The notes under the pieces: generated by a model
Told to the model about the DNA's origin: nothing
Database searches by the model: none
Seen by the model: only the letters and a program-made list of their open reading frames with translations
NCBI RefSeq assembly: GCF_001015055.1
Contig: NZ_BBWZ01000011.1
Coordinates: 89,231 to 153,230, forward strand
DNA from: Aneurinibacillus tyrosinisolvens
Lineage (GTDB): Bacteria > Bacillota > Bacilli > Aneurinibacillales > Aneurinibacillaceae
DNA: 64,000 bases
Direction of reading: 5' to 3'
In this document: positions 1-8,610 of the stretch, piece by piece
How the letters are laid out: every line of letters begins with the position of its first letter
How positions within the stretch are numbered: position 1 is the stretch's first letter
Translations under genes and position numbers: made by a program

Positions 1-17
1 GCAAAAAGGAAACGCTG

Positions 18-581
18 TCAATCTTTTATGAGGCTGAATACTTCTGCGCGTGAAGCCGCATCCTTCTCGAAAACGCCGCGCACGGCCGATGTCACCGTCT
101 TTGCCCCCGGTTTTTTCACGCCGCGCATCGTCATGCAGAGGTGTTCCGCTTCGACCACAACAACAACGCCATGCGGGTCCAGAGTTTCTACGATCGCGTC
201 AGCTACGGTAGCCGTAATCCTTTCCTGCAGCTGCGGCCGCCTGGCCACCGCTTCTACGGCGCGTGCCAGCTTGGATAGCCCCGTGACACGCCCGCCCTTC
301 GGAATGTATCCGACATGGGCCACTCCATAGAACGGGACAAGGTGATGCTCGCACATAGAATAGAAAGGAATATCTTTTACGAGAACAAGCTCCTCATGGT
401 CCTCGCTGAATACGACAGAAAAATACTCTCCTGGATCCTGCTTCAAACCCATAAATACTTCTTCATACATCCGCGCTACGCGCGCCGGGGTGTCAAGCAG
501 CCCTTCACGGTCAGGGTTCTCTCCTACAGCTTCCAGAATCATGCGGACAGCCTCTTGTATTTTCTTGTGATCTACACTCAT
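18..581 (-). CDS. folE: GTP cyclohydrolase I
   Basis: Converts GTP to 7,8-dihydroneopterin triphosphate, the first step of tetrahydrofolate synthesis, in the cytosol. The 187-residue protein shows the zinc ligands expected for the family: Cys77 and His80 in [10 protein letters not shown] and Cys149 in HLCMTMRG. The ATG at 581 is preferred over a GTG at 599 because AAAGGAGA lies 7-8 bases before it. It is downstream of and co-oriented with hbs, as mtrA is in Bacillus subtilis, but the usual partner mtrB (TRAP) is not between them. The family call is secure. Confidence 0.95.
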   Translation of the reverse strand: MSVDHKKIQEAVRMILEAVGENPDREGLLDTPARVARMYEEVFMGLKQDPGEYFSVVFSEDHEELVLVKDIPFYSMCEHHLVPFYGVAHVGYIPKGGRVTGLSKLARAVEAVARRPQLQERITATVADAIVETLDPHGVVVVVEAEHLCMTMRGVKKPGAKTVTSAVRGVFEKDAASRAEVFSLIKD

Positions 582-632
582 GATTTTTCTCCTTTTCACT
601 CAAGGAATAATAAACCAGGGTTTTTGTTTATA

Positions 633-666
633 CTAAAAGGAGCCGTACATTTACTGTACAGCTCCT
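633..666 (-). terminator. Terminator after hbs
   Basis: AGGAGC and GCTCCT arms flank a loop that can pair further through TGTACA. On the minus strand the hairpin is followed by a short T-rich stretch. It lies between the HU gene and folE, so folE may be expressed partly by read-through. Confidence 0.6.
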
Positions 667-715
667 GCTTAGATGCAAGATTAATAAATCAAGCCCGGTC
701 ATACTATGTACGCTG

Positions 716-988
716 CTATTGAATCTCGTCCTTCAATGCCTTACCCGGTTTAAAGGCTGGCACCTTGCTTGCAGCAATTTCAATCTCCTGGCCAGTCTGT
801 GGGTTCCGGCCTTTACGAGCCGCACGCTCACGTACTTCAAAGTTACCGAAGCCGATCAGTTGAACCTTATCGCCCTCTTTTAAAGCTTCCGCAATTGCGT
901 CAAACACAGCATCTACAGCTTTTGTTGCATCTTTTTTTGTGAGTTCGGCCGTTTCAGACACTTTAGCAATTAATTCAGTTTTGTTCAT
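716..988 (-). CDS. hbs: HU-type DNA-binding protein
   Basis: Histone-like nucleoid protein that bends and compacts DNA as a dimer. The 90-residue length is standard. The sequence begins [10 protein letters not shown] and carries the conserved [18 protein letters not shown] arm region and the C-terminal FKPGKALKD helix. GGAGGTGAAG precedes the ATG. Upstream, a plausible sigma-A promoter (TTGTAT, 17 bases, TAAGAT on the minus strand) lies near 1100-1130. Location between folE and spoIVA matches Bacillus subtilis hbs. Confidence 0.96.
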   Translation of the reverse strand: MNKTELIAKVSETAELTKKDATKAVDAVFDAIAEALKEGDKVQLIGFGNFEVRERAARKGRNPQTGQEIEIAASKVPAFKPGKALKDEIQ

Positions 989-1185
989 TTTTCTTCACCT
1001 CCTCCCACAGGGGAAATATCTTGTTATACGTTGTTAACGATTTGTTGGCGAAATATACGTATTTCCTGCATTTTTTAACATTGGACATGCTAATCTTAAT
1101 ATAGAAAACGCTGTAATACAAGGGATTTTAACGAAACAGGCCCATATTCGCCCATACAATCGGACGATTTACTACCCGAAACAGG

Positions 1186-1215
1186 AAAAAGGCTTCATCC
1201 GAAGGCGGAGAAGCC
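1186..1215 (-). terminator. Terminator after spoIVA
   Basis: On the minus strand GGCTTC-TCCG-CCTT-CGGA-TGAAGCC forms a stem with one bulge, followed by TTTTT. It lies about 45 bases downstream of the spoIVA stop codon. Confidence 0.85.
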
Positions 1216-1258
1216 GGCATTTATCTGCTATACAGTTTTCCCTACCTTGCTTTTCTGC

Positions 1259-2737
1259 CTAAAGAATAATCGCAATTAATCCTCCGGAACCTTCGTTGAT
1301 AATCCGCTCCAGCGTTTCCTGCAGCTTATACCGTGCATTATCCGGCATCATCGAGAGTTTAGCCGATATTCCTTCGTTAACAATCGAGTTGAGTGAACGC
1401 CCGAAGATATCCGAATTCCAGATGCTTAGCGGATTATCCTCAAAATCCTGCATGAGGTAACGCACAAGTTCTTCACTCTGTTTTTCCGTGCCAATAATCG
1501 GTGCAAATTCGGACTCTACGTCTACACGAATCATATGGATAGAAGGCGCCGTCGCTTTCAATCGTACGCCAAAGCGGGAGCCATGGCGAATAATCTCCGG
1601 TTCGTCTAACTTCATTTCTTCTAAGGATGGCGGTGCGATCCCGTATCCGGTCTGCCTTACCATCGTCAGAGCACCGGAGACTTTATCATACTCCTTTTTC
1701 GCCACACTGAATTCCTGCATGAGCTGGAGGAGGTGATCTTTTCCCCGAATTTCGACCCCTACGATTTCCATCAGAATCCGGTCGTACAATTCATCGTTAG
1801 CATGAAGGTCGATTTCGGCCACACCCTGGCCCATATTCATATCTGACAATGCCGCCCGCTCAATAAAGTCATAGTCACTAAAGTAGCCGACAACCCTATC
1901 CACATCGCGGAGTCGGCGGATGTCCTTCACTGTGTCACGAACCGCTTCCTCGAAGTTTTGGCGGAGCCAATGTTCAGAGTTGAGAACCATTACCCAGGAG
2001 GGGAGGTTGACGTTCACTTCATGGACAGGGAACTCGAACAATACCTCGCGGAGAACCGCAAGCCCTTCTCTTTCGTCCATCGAATCCACACTCATGACAA
2101 GAACAGGCACATCATACTTCTCTTCCAGGTCTGCGCGAAGCGTTAGCGTCTCAGGGTTGCCGGGATGGATCGTATTGATAACAATCGCAAATGGTTTACC
2201 AACCTCTTTTAGCTCATTAATGACTCTTTCTTCCGCCTGGGCGTAGTCATAGCGGGGAATTTCCGCAATCGAACCGTCAGAAGTAATCACAACGCCAAGG
2301 GTCGAATGCTCCTGGATTACTTTGCGGGTTCCAAGCTCGGCTGCCTCTTCAAAAGGAACGGGTTCATCATACCACGGGGTTGTTACCATACGGGGGCCGT
2401 TTTCATCTTCATATCCGCGTGCCCCTTCCACTGCATACCCAACACAATCGACCAGGCGGACATTAATATTGAGTCCGTCTGCCACACGAATCTCCACCGC
2501 GTTGTTAGGAACGAATTTCGGTTCTGTGGTCATGATTGTTCTTCCAGCAGCACTTTGAGGCAATTCATCAATGGCCCTTACTCTCTCTGATTCGTTCGGG
2601 ATATTCGGGATGACAACCGTTTCCATGAACCGCTTAATAAACGTTGATTTTCCCGTACGAACAGGACCGACGACACCGATATAAATATCTCCCCCGGTAC
2701 GTTCTGCAATGTCTTTAAAAATGTCAATACGTTCCAC
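1259..2737 (-). CDS. spoIVA: Stage IV sporulation protein A, coat morphogenetic ATPase
   Basis: SpoIVA polymerises on the forespore outer membrane in an ATP-dependent manner and forms the platform for the spore coat. At 492 residues it has the same length as the Bacillus subtilis protein and is closely similar end to end. The Walker A motif GPVRTGKS is at residues 24-31, and the conserved C-terminus ends GGLIAIIL. The start is a GTG at 2737 preceded by AGGAGGG. It sits between hbs and a yphF-like gene as in Bacillus. Its presence marks the organism as an endospore former. Confidence 0.97.
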   Translation of the reverse strand: MERIDIFKDIAERTGGDIYIGVVGPVRTGKSTFIKRFMETVVIPNIPNESERVRAIDELPQSAAGRTIMTTEPKFVPNNAVEIRVADGLNINVRLVDCVGYAVEGARGYEDENGPRMVTTPWYDEPVPFEEAAELGTRKVIQEHSTLGVVITSDGSIAEIPRYDYAQAEERVINELKEVGKPFAIVINTIHPGNPETLTLRADLEEKYDVPVLVMSVDSMDEREGLAVLREVLFEFPVHEVNVNLPSWVMVLNSEHWLRQNFEEAVRDTVKDIRRLRDVDRVVGYFSDYDFIERAALSDMNMGQGVAEIDLHANDELYDRILMEIVGVEIRGKDHLLQLMQEFSVAKKEYDKVSGALTMVRQTGYGIAPPSLEEMKLDEPEIIRHGSRFGVRLKATAPSIHMIRVDVESEFAPIIGTEKQSEELVRYLMQDFEDNPLSIWNSDIFGRSLNSIVNEGISAKLSMMPDNARYKLQETLERIINEGSGGLIAIIL

Positions 2738-2835
2738 CTTTTACCCTCCTCACTTTCGGCTAGCTTCAACTTCTTGTACTATAAGGACACTATTCATCTT
2801 ATGAAGGCCGTAAGGAAAATAGACCCTTTGTACAG

Positions 2836-2868
2836 AAAAGAGCGATAGCCATCTGGGCTAACGCTCTC
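2836..2868 (-). terminator. Terminator after yphF-like gene
   Basis: The arms GAGCG-TTAGCC and GGCTA-TCGCTC enclose a CAGAT loop on the minus strand and are followed by TTTT. It lies about 70 bases downstream of the lipoprotein gene stop. Confidence 0.8.
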
Positions 2869-2934
2869 TTGCTTTCACGTCCAGCCCTGTCCTGTTTAAT
2901 ACAGAATATGCTGGGTTCGGATCAGATATGCCTT

Positions 2935-3675
2935 TTAGTTTTCTTTCACAAGCTGCGGCTCTCCGTTAACCAGATGGTAGGAGAAAGACTTAACCGGAGC
3001 AAGCGGTGAGGCAGCGACGAGGATGGAACGGATGTCCTCCCCCGGCTTCGGCCTGGTGCTGGTGCTACGCAGCGCCATGCTTAAATCCATGGCATAATCT
3101 ATGCCTACGATGCCTTTATCATTTATAACAAACGGAAGCTCCTGCTGGCTAAACGGGCTCTTATATGTTTCTTCCTGCATCCTTAGTTTATCGTAGTCGA
3201 CCGCATAGAAACCGTCCGCCAGTTTTTTCCCAAGAGGAAGCGTCTGTCTGGCGGTATAGTAGCGGGTCACCTTCTCCTGCACCGTCTGTACTTTCTGTGA
3301 CACATTTAAATCAATCAAGCGAACTTCCGGCTTTTCCTCCGCGTGAAGGAGAATAAACATGTAGCTGCCGCCAGCTTCAAAGGCCGCTCCGGGAATGTAG
3401 GGGATATACTTGGGTACAATTCGGCTGAAATCAACCGGGTATCGCTCATACTCAGGGGTAATGGCATCTTTCGTTTCAATCGGAAGCACGCCGGTGTCCT
3501 TCCTGTAAGCATCAACCGCATCCTGAACCATTTTAATTTGCTGAAGCGGGGGCGCACTGTTCTGAATCATTTTCTGCTTCGGATACGCGCACCCCGTTAA
3601 TAGAAGGATCGTAACGGCAAATAAAAAGAAAAGAAGTGAAATTTTATTGTATCTTTCAAGCCTCATATCTACCAC
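2935..3675 (-). CDS. yphF: YphF-like lipoprotein
   Basis: A 246-residue protein of unknown molecular function. The N-terminus has a hydrophobic stretch ending in the lipobox LLTGC (Cys26 counted from the ATG at 3666), so it is probably a membrane-anchored lipoprotein; no further motif is recognised. The GTG at 3675 overlaps the stop of the upstream ferredoxin gene and lies 4 bases after AGGAGG. The ATG at 3666 is the alternative start with a long 13-base spacing. The identification as YphF rests on position next to spoIVA, the lipobox and similar length. Confidence 0.7.
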   Translation of the reverse strand: MVDMRLERYNKISLLFFLFAVTILLLTGCAYPKQKMIQNSAPPLQQIKMVQDAVDAYRKDTGVLPIETKDAITPEYERYPVDFSRIVPKYIPYIPGAAFEAGGSYMFILLHAEEKPEVRLIDLNVSQKVQTVQEKVTRYYTARQTLPLGKKLADGFYAVDYDKLRMQEETYKSPFSQQELPFVINDKGIVGIDYAMDLSMALRSTSTRPKPGEDIRSILVAASPLAPVKSFSYHLVNGEPQLVKEN

Positions 3676-4010
3676 TCGTCCTCCTGCCCTTGTCTCTCAA
3701 GCTGGGCTCGAACGGCGGCTTTGAGCTTATTTTCCGGCAGTTCAACACAGACTTCCCCCTGTACCCGTGCCTGGCAGGCAAGGCGCATACCGCCGGTCAG
3801 GTTCAAATCGCCAATCATCCGTTTTTCCACTTCTTTCGGGGAGGAGACCTGGCTATCGGCTTTTACGTGAATCTTGCACATTGTACAGGAACCTTTTCCT
3901 CCACATCGCTGAGGTATAAAAATACGTGCTCTGGAGGCGGCTCGCAATATCGTTTCCCCTTGCCGCACTTCTACTTTCTTATTCCCAGGGTTAAAGGTAA
4001 TCTTCGGCAT
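3669..4010 (-). CDS. [2Fe-2S] ferredoxin
   Basis: Small electron carrier of the adrenodoxin/plant-type fold. The cluster ligands appear as CGGKGSCTMC (C-x5-C-x2-C) plus a distal Cys in LACQAR. The ATG at 4010 is chosen because AGGAG lies 9 bases upstream; a TTG at 4019 would fall within that spacer. It overlaps the downstream lipoprotein gene by about 7 bases, suggesting coupled translation. Its redox partner is not apparent here. An insertion between yphE and yphF is not part of the Bacillus subtilis order. Confidence 0.85.
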   Translation of the reverse strand: MPKITFNPGNKKVEVRQGETILRAASRARIFIPQRCGGKGSCTMCKIHVKADSQVSSPKEVEKRMIGDLNLTGGMRLACQARVQGEVCVELPENKLKAAVRAQLERQGQEDEW

Positions 4011-4040
4011 GATATACAACTCCTGCTATCCTATTCTCCG

Positions 4041-4217
4041 TCAAAATGTGAGCAGTACGGCCATCATGAGTAAAAAAGCGCCAATTAGCCCAACATAGGC
4101 AAAAACGGACAGTGAAAAACGAAACACTTTTTTTGACGATTTCCGCGCATAAATAATAAAAAAATTAGAGGCAAACATCATCCCAATCGCGCTCAGTGCA
4201 TAAAACATTTTCTCCAT
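4041..4217 (-). CDS. yphE: DUF2768 small membrane protein (YphE-like)
   Basis: A 58-residue ORF below common length cut-offs. Translation gives MEKMFYALSAIGMMFASNFF and a second hydrophobic segment ending LLMMAVLLTF, i.e. two membrane helices around a basic YARKSSKK loop. GAGGG precedes the ATG. The position downstream of the gpsA/spoVIF region and upstream of the yphF-like gene matches yphE of Bacillus subtilis, whose product belongs to DUF2768. Function is unknown. Confidence 0.75.
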   Translation of the reverse strand: MEKMFYALSAIGMMFASNFFIIYARKSSKKVFRFSLSVFAYVGLIGAFLLMMAVLLTF

Positions 4218-4345
4218 AAGACCCTCTTCGTCCCCTTATTTTCCCTCTATATCCCATATTATAGCACAACCCTCCCGCAATCGAACCGATTACAGGACAG
4301 AAGCATAGTATAAGTTGAATACGCTAGATGAAAGGAGCGCGCAGT

Positions 4346-4843
4346 ATGAATACCCAGAGGCGGCGAGGTCCGCAGGCCAAAAGACGCAAGGTGAAAAGAC
4401 CGGCATCGACGGCTCCGAGAGAACGTACCGCTGCTTTACCAGCAGTGAAAACTCCAAATCTACCCGCATCAAAATCGTCATTTCTAAAAGGACTTCCATC
4501 TCTCCTCACGAAATCACCTACCGAAATGAAAGCATCGATCCGCACTGTCAGGCAGTGGTCAAGCCAGATGAGGGGAACGATGGCGGAGATGGAACAGACG
4601 CTTGATACACTTACGAACTTATTAGGAATGTATGACCGATGGAACGAAAGCAGCAAGACCCGTTCTACGCTGCGGGCGGCAGCCAAAACGACAGGAGAGA
4701 AAAGTAGCATTCCTCTTTCGTTTATGAAAACACTAAACACTGTTGATTTCCGGCAAATTATTAGCCTTCTCAATTCCCCTCTTGTGCAAGCGCTGCTCGA
4801 AATGGACGAAAGCGCGGCATCTGATGAAAACAAAGAAGGATAA
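4346..4843 (+). CDS. Basic hypothetical protein
   Basis: A 165-residue protein that I do not recognise. The first 45 residues are strongly basic and rich in Arg, Lys, Pro and Ala (for example RRRGPQAKRRKVKRP). The rest is mostly helical, with a WSSQMRGTMAEMEQTLDTL stretch that could be a short coiled coil. The ATG at 4346 follows AAAGGAG by 8 bases; the in-frame ATG at 4328 lies across this ribosome binding site and is rejected. It is the only plus-strand gene in this neighbourhood. The composition resembles small spore-associated proteins, but that is only a guess. Confidence 0.65.
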   Translation: MNTQRRRGPQAKRRKVKRPASTAPRERTAALPAVKTPNLPASKSSFLKGLPSLLTKSPTEMKASIRTVRQWSSQMRGTMAEMEQTLDTLTNLLGMYDRWNESSKTRSTLRAAAKTTGEKSSIPLSFMKTLNTVDFRQIISLLNSPLVQALLEMDESAASDENKEG

Positions 4844-4870
4844 TGCGAATCCGCATTATCCTTCTTTTTT
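4833..4870 (+). terminator. Strong terminator
   Basis: A perfect 15-bp stem (AAGAAGGATAATGCG and its complement) with an AATC loop is followed by TTTT. The stop codon of the upstream plus-strand gene lies inside the 5' arm. A- and T-rich flanks on both sides could also serve the converging minus-strand spoVIF transcript. Confidence 0.9.
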
Positions 4871-4980
4871 ACTGTACCCTTGCTTTGCACAGGAGAACCC
4901 TGTATGATTTTGAGAACCCTGATATACCTTATGCCCCGCAGGTAGTGCTTGTAACAACATTTACAGCCTATTTCTGCTCT

Positions 4981-5256
4981 CTACAATTTATTTTTCAGAA
5001 GTTTCATCAGTGCGCTTGTGTCGCTGCCTTGAATATCATTATTTTTTATATAGTTCACGATCCGGTCTTCTTTATTCTTATCTATCTGGACATTAGCAAG
5101 CAGTCCGAGCTGGCGTATAAGCTGGCGCACCTTTTGTTCGTCATTTAAGTCTCCTCGTTTCACACCGCTTGCCAGGTTCTCTAACTTAGACGTGTCCACA
5201 TTTTTATTCTGTAATTTATCCAGGAATTTTTTTGGGATTTTCGTCATTGTTCTCAT
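4981..5256 (-). CDS. spoVIF: Stage VI sporulation protein F
   Basis: SpoVIF is a mother-cell protein needed for proper coat assembly by GerE-dependent regulation in Bacillus subtilis. The 91-residue sequence has the family pattern FLDKLQNK ... LNDEQKVRQLIRQL ... IVNYIKNNDI. Two ATGs are possible: 5256, right after GAGGGG, and 5247 (MTKIPKK), better spaced from the ribosome binding site. The gene follows gpsA by about 70 bases. An 11-bp inverted repeat can sequester the ribosome binding site. The family assignment is good; the gene position differs from Bacillus subtilis. Confidence 0.8.
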   Translation of the reverse strand: MRTMTKIPKKFLDKLQNKNVDTSKLENLASGVKRGDLNDEQKVRQLIRQLGLLANVQIDKNKEDRIVNYIKNNDIQGSDTSALMKLLKNKL

Positions 5257-5258
5257 AC

Positions 5259-5301
5259 CCCTCTCTCATTCAAATGTACAACAATAGTGTATGAGAGAGG
5301 G
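5259..5301 (-). promoter_or_regulatory. Hairpin covering the spoVIF ribosome binding site
   Basis: In the minus-strand transcript CCCTCTCTCAT (from 5301) is an exact complement of ATGAGAGAGGG (to 5259) with a 21-base loop. The 3' arm contains the GAGAGGG ribosome binding site two bases before the first spoVIF ATG. No T-tract follows, so it is not a terminator. It may limit translation from gpsA read-through transcripts. Confidence 0.5.
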
Positions 5302-5324
5302 CGGGGAAGAGTGCCGCTATTTCC

Positions 5325-6371
5325 TCACGTTTGGTTGTTCGCTTCAAAATATTCGAGCGCAACTTCTTCCATTTCATGCCGGCGCACCCGTCCCATTAAA
5401 TCCCCGACCGCCTCCCTTGGCGCTTTATTCTCAAACAGAAGGGAATACAATTCCCGTGTAATCGGCATATCAACCTTTACTTCATGCGCCAGTTTATGGA
5501 CGGCTTTCGTTGTTTTGATTCCTTCTACGACCATTCCCATACGTGTGAGTATTTCTTCCACACTCAGCCCCTGTGCAATCATGTTGCCCGCTCGCCAATT
5601 CCGGCTGTGCCTGCTTGTCGCCGTCACAACCAGATCACCGAGTCCGGCAAGTCCGGAAAAAGTGAGCGGGTTGGCACCCAATTTTATGCCAAGCCGGCTA
5701 ATTTCTGCAAGCCCCCGCGTGAGAAGAGCGGCCTTAGCATTGTCTCCAAAATCAAGTCCGTCGCTTACACCCGCTCCAAGAGCAATAATATTTTTCAAGG
5801 CGCCACCCATCTCTACACCAATCACATCAGGATTCGTGTATACCCGAAAATGACGGGTAATGAGTACGTCCTGTACCTTTTCGGCAATTCCCATCGCCTC
5901 CGAAGCTACCACTACGGTTGTTGGCGCCTTCCGGCCGACTTCTTCCGCGTGGCTTGGCCCGGAAAGGACGGCAATTCTTTCTCTATAAGACGCAGGCAGC
6001 TCTTCGGCGATGACTTCACTCATCCGCTTCATGGATTCAATTTCGATCCCTTTGGTCGCATGAACAAGGATGGCCTCTTTATGTAGGTGAGGGACTAAAT
6101 TCCGCACCGTTTCCCGCATAGCATGAGAAGGAACAACGAGGAAAATAAATGTTTTTCCCGGGACAACATTCTCCAGCACATGATCGCAGACGATGTTTTC
6201 GGGCAAAGAAATTCCCGGCAGGTACTGTTTGTTCTCATGTGCCTGATTAATTTCCCCGGCAAGTGCAGCCCGCCGCGCCCACAGGGCTACCTCACTATGG
6301 TTTTCCGCCAGAACCGTCGCAATGGCCGTCCCCCAGCTTCCTGCCCCGACTACCACTACTTTCTGTTCCAT
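5325..6371 (-). CDS. gpsA: Glycerol-3-phosphate dehydrogenase [NAD(P)+]
   Basis: Reduces dihydroxyacetone phosphate to sn-glycerol-3-phosphate, the backbone of membrane lipids. The 348-residue product has the N-terminal nucleotide motif VVVGAGSWGTA and the catalytic-domain motif GGALKN with the conserved Lys. The ATG at 6371 preceded by GGGGA is chosen over an upstream start at 6470 that would run into plsY. The gene follows plsY by 16 bases, which pairs synthesis of glycerol-3-phosphate with its acylation. Confidence 0.96.
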   Translation of the reverse strand: MEQKVVVVGAGSWGTAIATVLAENHSEVALWARRAALAGEINQAHENKQYLPGISLPENIVCDHVLENVVPGKTFIFLVVPSHAMRETVRNLVPHLHKEAILVHATKGIEIESMKRMSEVIAEELPASYRERIAVLSGPSHAEEVGRKAPTTVVVASEAMGIAEKVQDVLITRHFRVYTNPDVIGVEMGGALKNIIALGAGVSDGLDFGDNAKAALLTRGLAEISRLGIKLGANPLTFSGLAGLGDLVVTATSRHSRNWRAGNMIAQGLSVEEILTRMGMVVEGIKTTKAVHKLAHEVKVDMPITRELYSLLFENKAPREAVGDLMGRVRRHEMEEVALEYFEANNQT

Positions 6372-6387
6372 ACTTCCCCACTCTCCC

Positions 6388-6975
6388 TTATGATTTCCCC
6401 AGCTTTCTCTCTTTCCCCTGGATAAGGCGGCTAATATTCTCGGCGTGCCGCACATAGCCGAGCAGTGCAATCAGCAAGGTTCCCACAACATAGGCTGCAG
6501 GTTCCTTAAAGAGGAACAAAATGATGGGAACCGCTGTGACAAAAAGCAGCGAACCTACGGATACATAGCGAGTGGCGGCAATCACCGCCACAGTGAGCAC
6601 GACAGCGATAAGCGAGGGAACAGGGGCCACAGCGAGCAGCACACCAATCGTGGTCGCCACCCCCTTGCCGCCGCGAAAGCCGAAAAAGACCGGCCAATTG
6701 TGCCCGATAATGGAAGCAATGCCGGACAGCACAATGACCCACGGGCTGTTTCCCGCAAGCGCATCGGCGAGCAACACAGCAGCGGCTCCTTTCGCCGCGT
6801 CAAGCAGCAGAACAAGAATGGCAGGCCCCTTGCCGAGCACGCGCAGCGTGTTCGTTGCCCCGGCATTGCCGCTGCCGTGCTTTCGAATGTCAATCTTTGC
6901 AACCCTTTTTGCGATTAAAACACTAAAACTAATGGAACCTAACAAATAGCCCAGTATAATGACAACCGCACTCAT
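6388..6975 (-). CDS. plsY: Glycerol-3-phosphate acyltransferase PlsY
   Basis: Integral membrane enzyme that transfers an acyl group from acyl-phosphate to glycerol-3-phosphate, forming lysophosphatidic acid. The 195-residue protein shows the three PlsY signatures: GYLLGSISF near the N-terminus, HGSGNAGATN at about 33-42, and GHNWPVFFGFRGGKGVAT in the middle. It is highly hydrophobic throughout. It lies directly upstream of gpsA and downstream of der, whereas in Bacillus subtilis plsY is elsewhere. Confidence 0.95.
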   Translation of the reverse strand: MSAVVIILGYLLGSISFSVLIAKRVAKIDIRKHGSGNAGATNTLRVLGKGPAILVLLLDAAKGAAAVLLADALAGNSPWVIVLSGIASIIGHNWPVFFGFRGGKGVATTIGVLLAVAPVPSLIAVVLTVAVIAATRYVSVGSLLFVTAVPIILFLFKEPAAYVVGTLLIALLGYVRHAENISRLIQGKERKLGKS

Positions 6976-6993
6976 ATAAGGTACCTCTTCTCC

Positions 6994-8310
6994 CTATTCC
7001 GATTTGTTACGCACCAAAATACGTATCGGAGTTCCTTCAAACGGGAACGCTTCTCTAATTTTATTCTCCAGATAACGCTGGTATGAGAAATGCATTAATT
7101 CTCTATCGTTTACAAACAGCACAAACGTAGGCGGTTTCACCGCAACCTGTGTAACGTAGTTGACGCGCAGCCTGCGCCCTTTATCTGTCGGCGGCGGGGT
7201 AACCGTGGTCGCCTCGTGGATCAAATCGTTTAGCACTGGTGTGGCAATGCGCATTGCATGCTGTTCCGCTACCTGCGAGACTTTTGGTAAAATCGTCTGT
7301 ATGCGCTGCTTTGTTTTTGCGGAGACGAATACAATGGGCGCATACGATAAATACTTAAATTCTTCGCGAATGTCCGCGATAAAACGGTTCATCGTTTTTT
7401 CGTCTTTCTCGACGGCATCCCACTTGTTTACAACGATAATAACGCCCCGCCCTGCTTCGTGGGCATAGCCTGCGACTTTCTTGTCCTGCTCAATAATTCC
7501 TTCTTCTCCGTCGAGCACGACAAGGACGACATCGGACCGCTCCATCGCACGCAGAGCACGCATCACGCTGTATTTCTCCGTTGATTCGTATACTTTGCCG
7601 CGCTTTCGCATCCCGGCTGTATCGATAAGAACGTAGTCCTGCTCTTCGAAGGTGAACGGCGTATCAATGGCATCTCTTGTTGTACCTGCGATATCACTGA
7701 CGATAACACGCTCTTCGCCAAGGAGGGCATTTACAAGCGATGACTTTCCAACGTTCGGACGGCCGATGACGGAAACGCGAATCACATCTTCATCATATTC
7801 GTCCTCTTCTCTTTCCGGAAAATGCTTGATGACCTCATCAAGCATATCGCCAATCCCGATGGCATGGGCTCCGGATACAGCGAATGGTTCGCCAAAGCCG
7901 AGCGAATAAAACTCGAACACATCATTGAGCCGCTGCGTATTATCAATCTTATTTACCGCAAGGACGATCGGCTTCTTCGAACGGTAAAGCATCCTTGCCA
8001 CTTCCTGATCCGAATCGGTAATTCCTGTCGTCCCGTCCACCACAAAAATAATAACATCCGCTTCATCAATGGCAAGCTCAGCCTGGTGCCGAATCGGATC
8101 AAGCAGAATATCATGATCATCAAAATCAATCCCACCCGTGTCGATAAGGTGGAATGAATGCCCCAGCCATTCTGCCCGGCTATAAAGGCGATCCCGTGTT
8201 ACACCCGGCACGTCTTCGACGATCGCCAGGCGCTCCCCAACAATTCGATTGAAAATCGTCGACTTTCCGACATTCGGACGGCCGACAATCGCTACTACTG
8301 GATTTCCCAT
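6994..8310 (-). CDS. der: Ribosome biogenesis GTPase Der (EngA)
   Basis: Double-GTPase needed for 50S subunit assembly. The 438-residue protein has two G domains, each with GRPNVGKS (about residues 10-17 and 185-192), DTAG/DTGG G3 motifs and NKID/NKWD G4 motifs, followed by the KH-like C-terminal domain. The ATG at 8310 follows GAGAGG. It is transcribed towards plsY and gpsA. Confidence 0.97.
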   Translation of the reverse strand: MGNPVVAIVGRPNVGKSTIFNRIVGERLAIVEDVPGVTRDRLYSRAEWLGHSFHLIDTGGIDFDDHDILLDPIRHQAELAIDEADVIIFVVDGTTGITDSDQEVARMLYRSKKPIVLAVNKIDNTQRLNDVFEFYSLGFGEPFAVSGAHAIGIGDMLDEVIKHFPEREEDEYDEDVIRVSVIGRPNVGKSSLVNALLGEERVIVSDIAGTTRDAIDTPFTFEEQDYVLIDTAGMRKRGKVYESTEKYSVMRALRAMERSDVVLVVLDGEEGIIEQDKKVAGYAHEAGRGVIIVVNKWDAVEKDEKTMNRFIADIREEFKYLSYAPIVFVSAKTKQRIQTILPKVSQVAEQHAMRIATPVLNDLIHEATTVTPPPTDKGRRLRVNYVTQVAVKPPTFVLFVNDRELMHFSYQRYLENKIREAFPFEGTPIRILVRNKSE

Positions 8311-8405
8311 AACTTACATACCTCTCTTTTTAGACGTCTCTCTTATCATAAATTGAATCGTATGGACAAGCAAGATAAACCGGGTTATCCATCTATAAGT
8401 TGTCT

Positions 8406-8600
8406 TCATGAATGCTTGATGATGATGAGTGTATCGGCCGTGACTTCATGGGCCATTCCATCTATCGTCCTCTCCAGGGTCGCTGCAATCTCCTGCAGCT
8501 CCTTTTGTGAATTGGCATAAAAGACAGGGGCTCCGCCTCCGACACGATTTCGATCCATTGTAATCACAGCCAGAATGAAATTTCCCAGCGAGGTAGCCAT
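8406..8600 (-). CDS. Capping complex subunit for YIEGIA
   Basis: A 64-residue protein starting MATSLGNFILAVITMDRNRV. Together with its directly upstream neighbour it forms the conserved pair annotated in spore formers as YIEGIA protein and its capping-complex partner; I recall this from family naming and cannot verify it. No molecular function is established here. The ATG at 8600 is preferred over a start within the upstream gene at 8645; AAGGGA lies about 12 bases upstream. Confidence 0.65.
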   Translation of the reverse strand: MATSLGNFILAVITMDRNRVGGGAPVFYANSQKELQEIAATLERTIDGMAHEVTADTLIIIKHS

Positions 8601-8610
8601 AGCGCTGCAT

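Noticed and set aside
5484..6086. Plus-strand 200-codon ORF antisense to gpsA
   Set aside because: Shadow of gpsA with no ribosome binding site and no recognisable domain.
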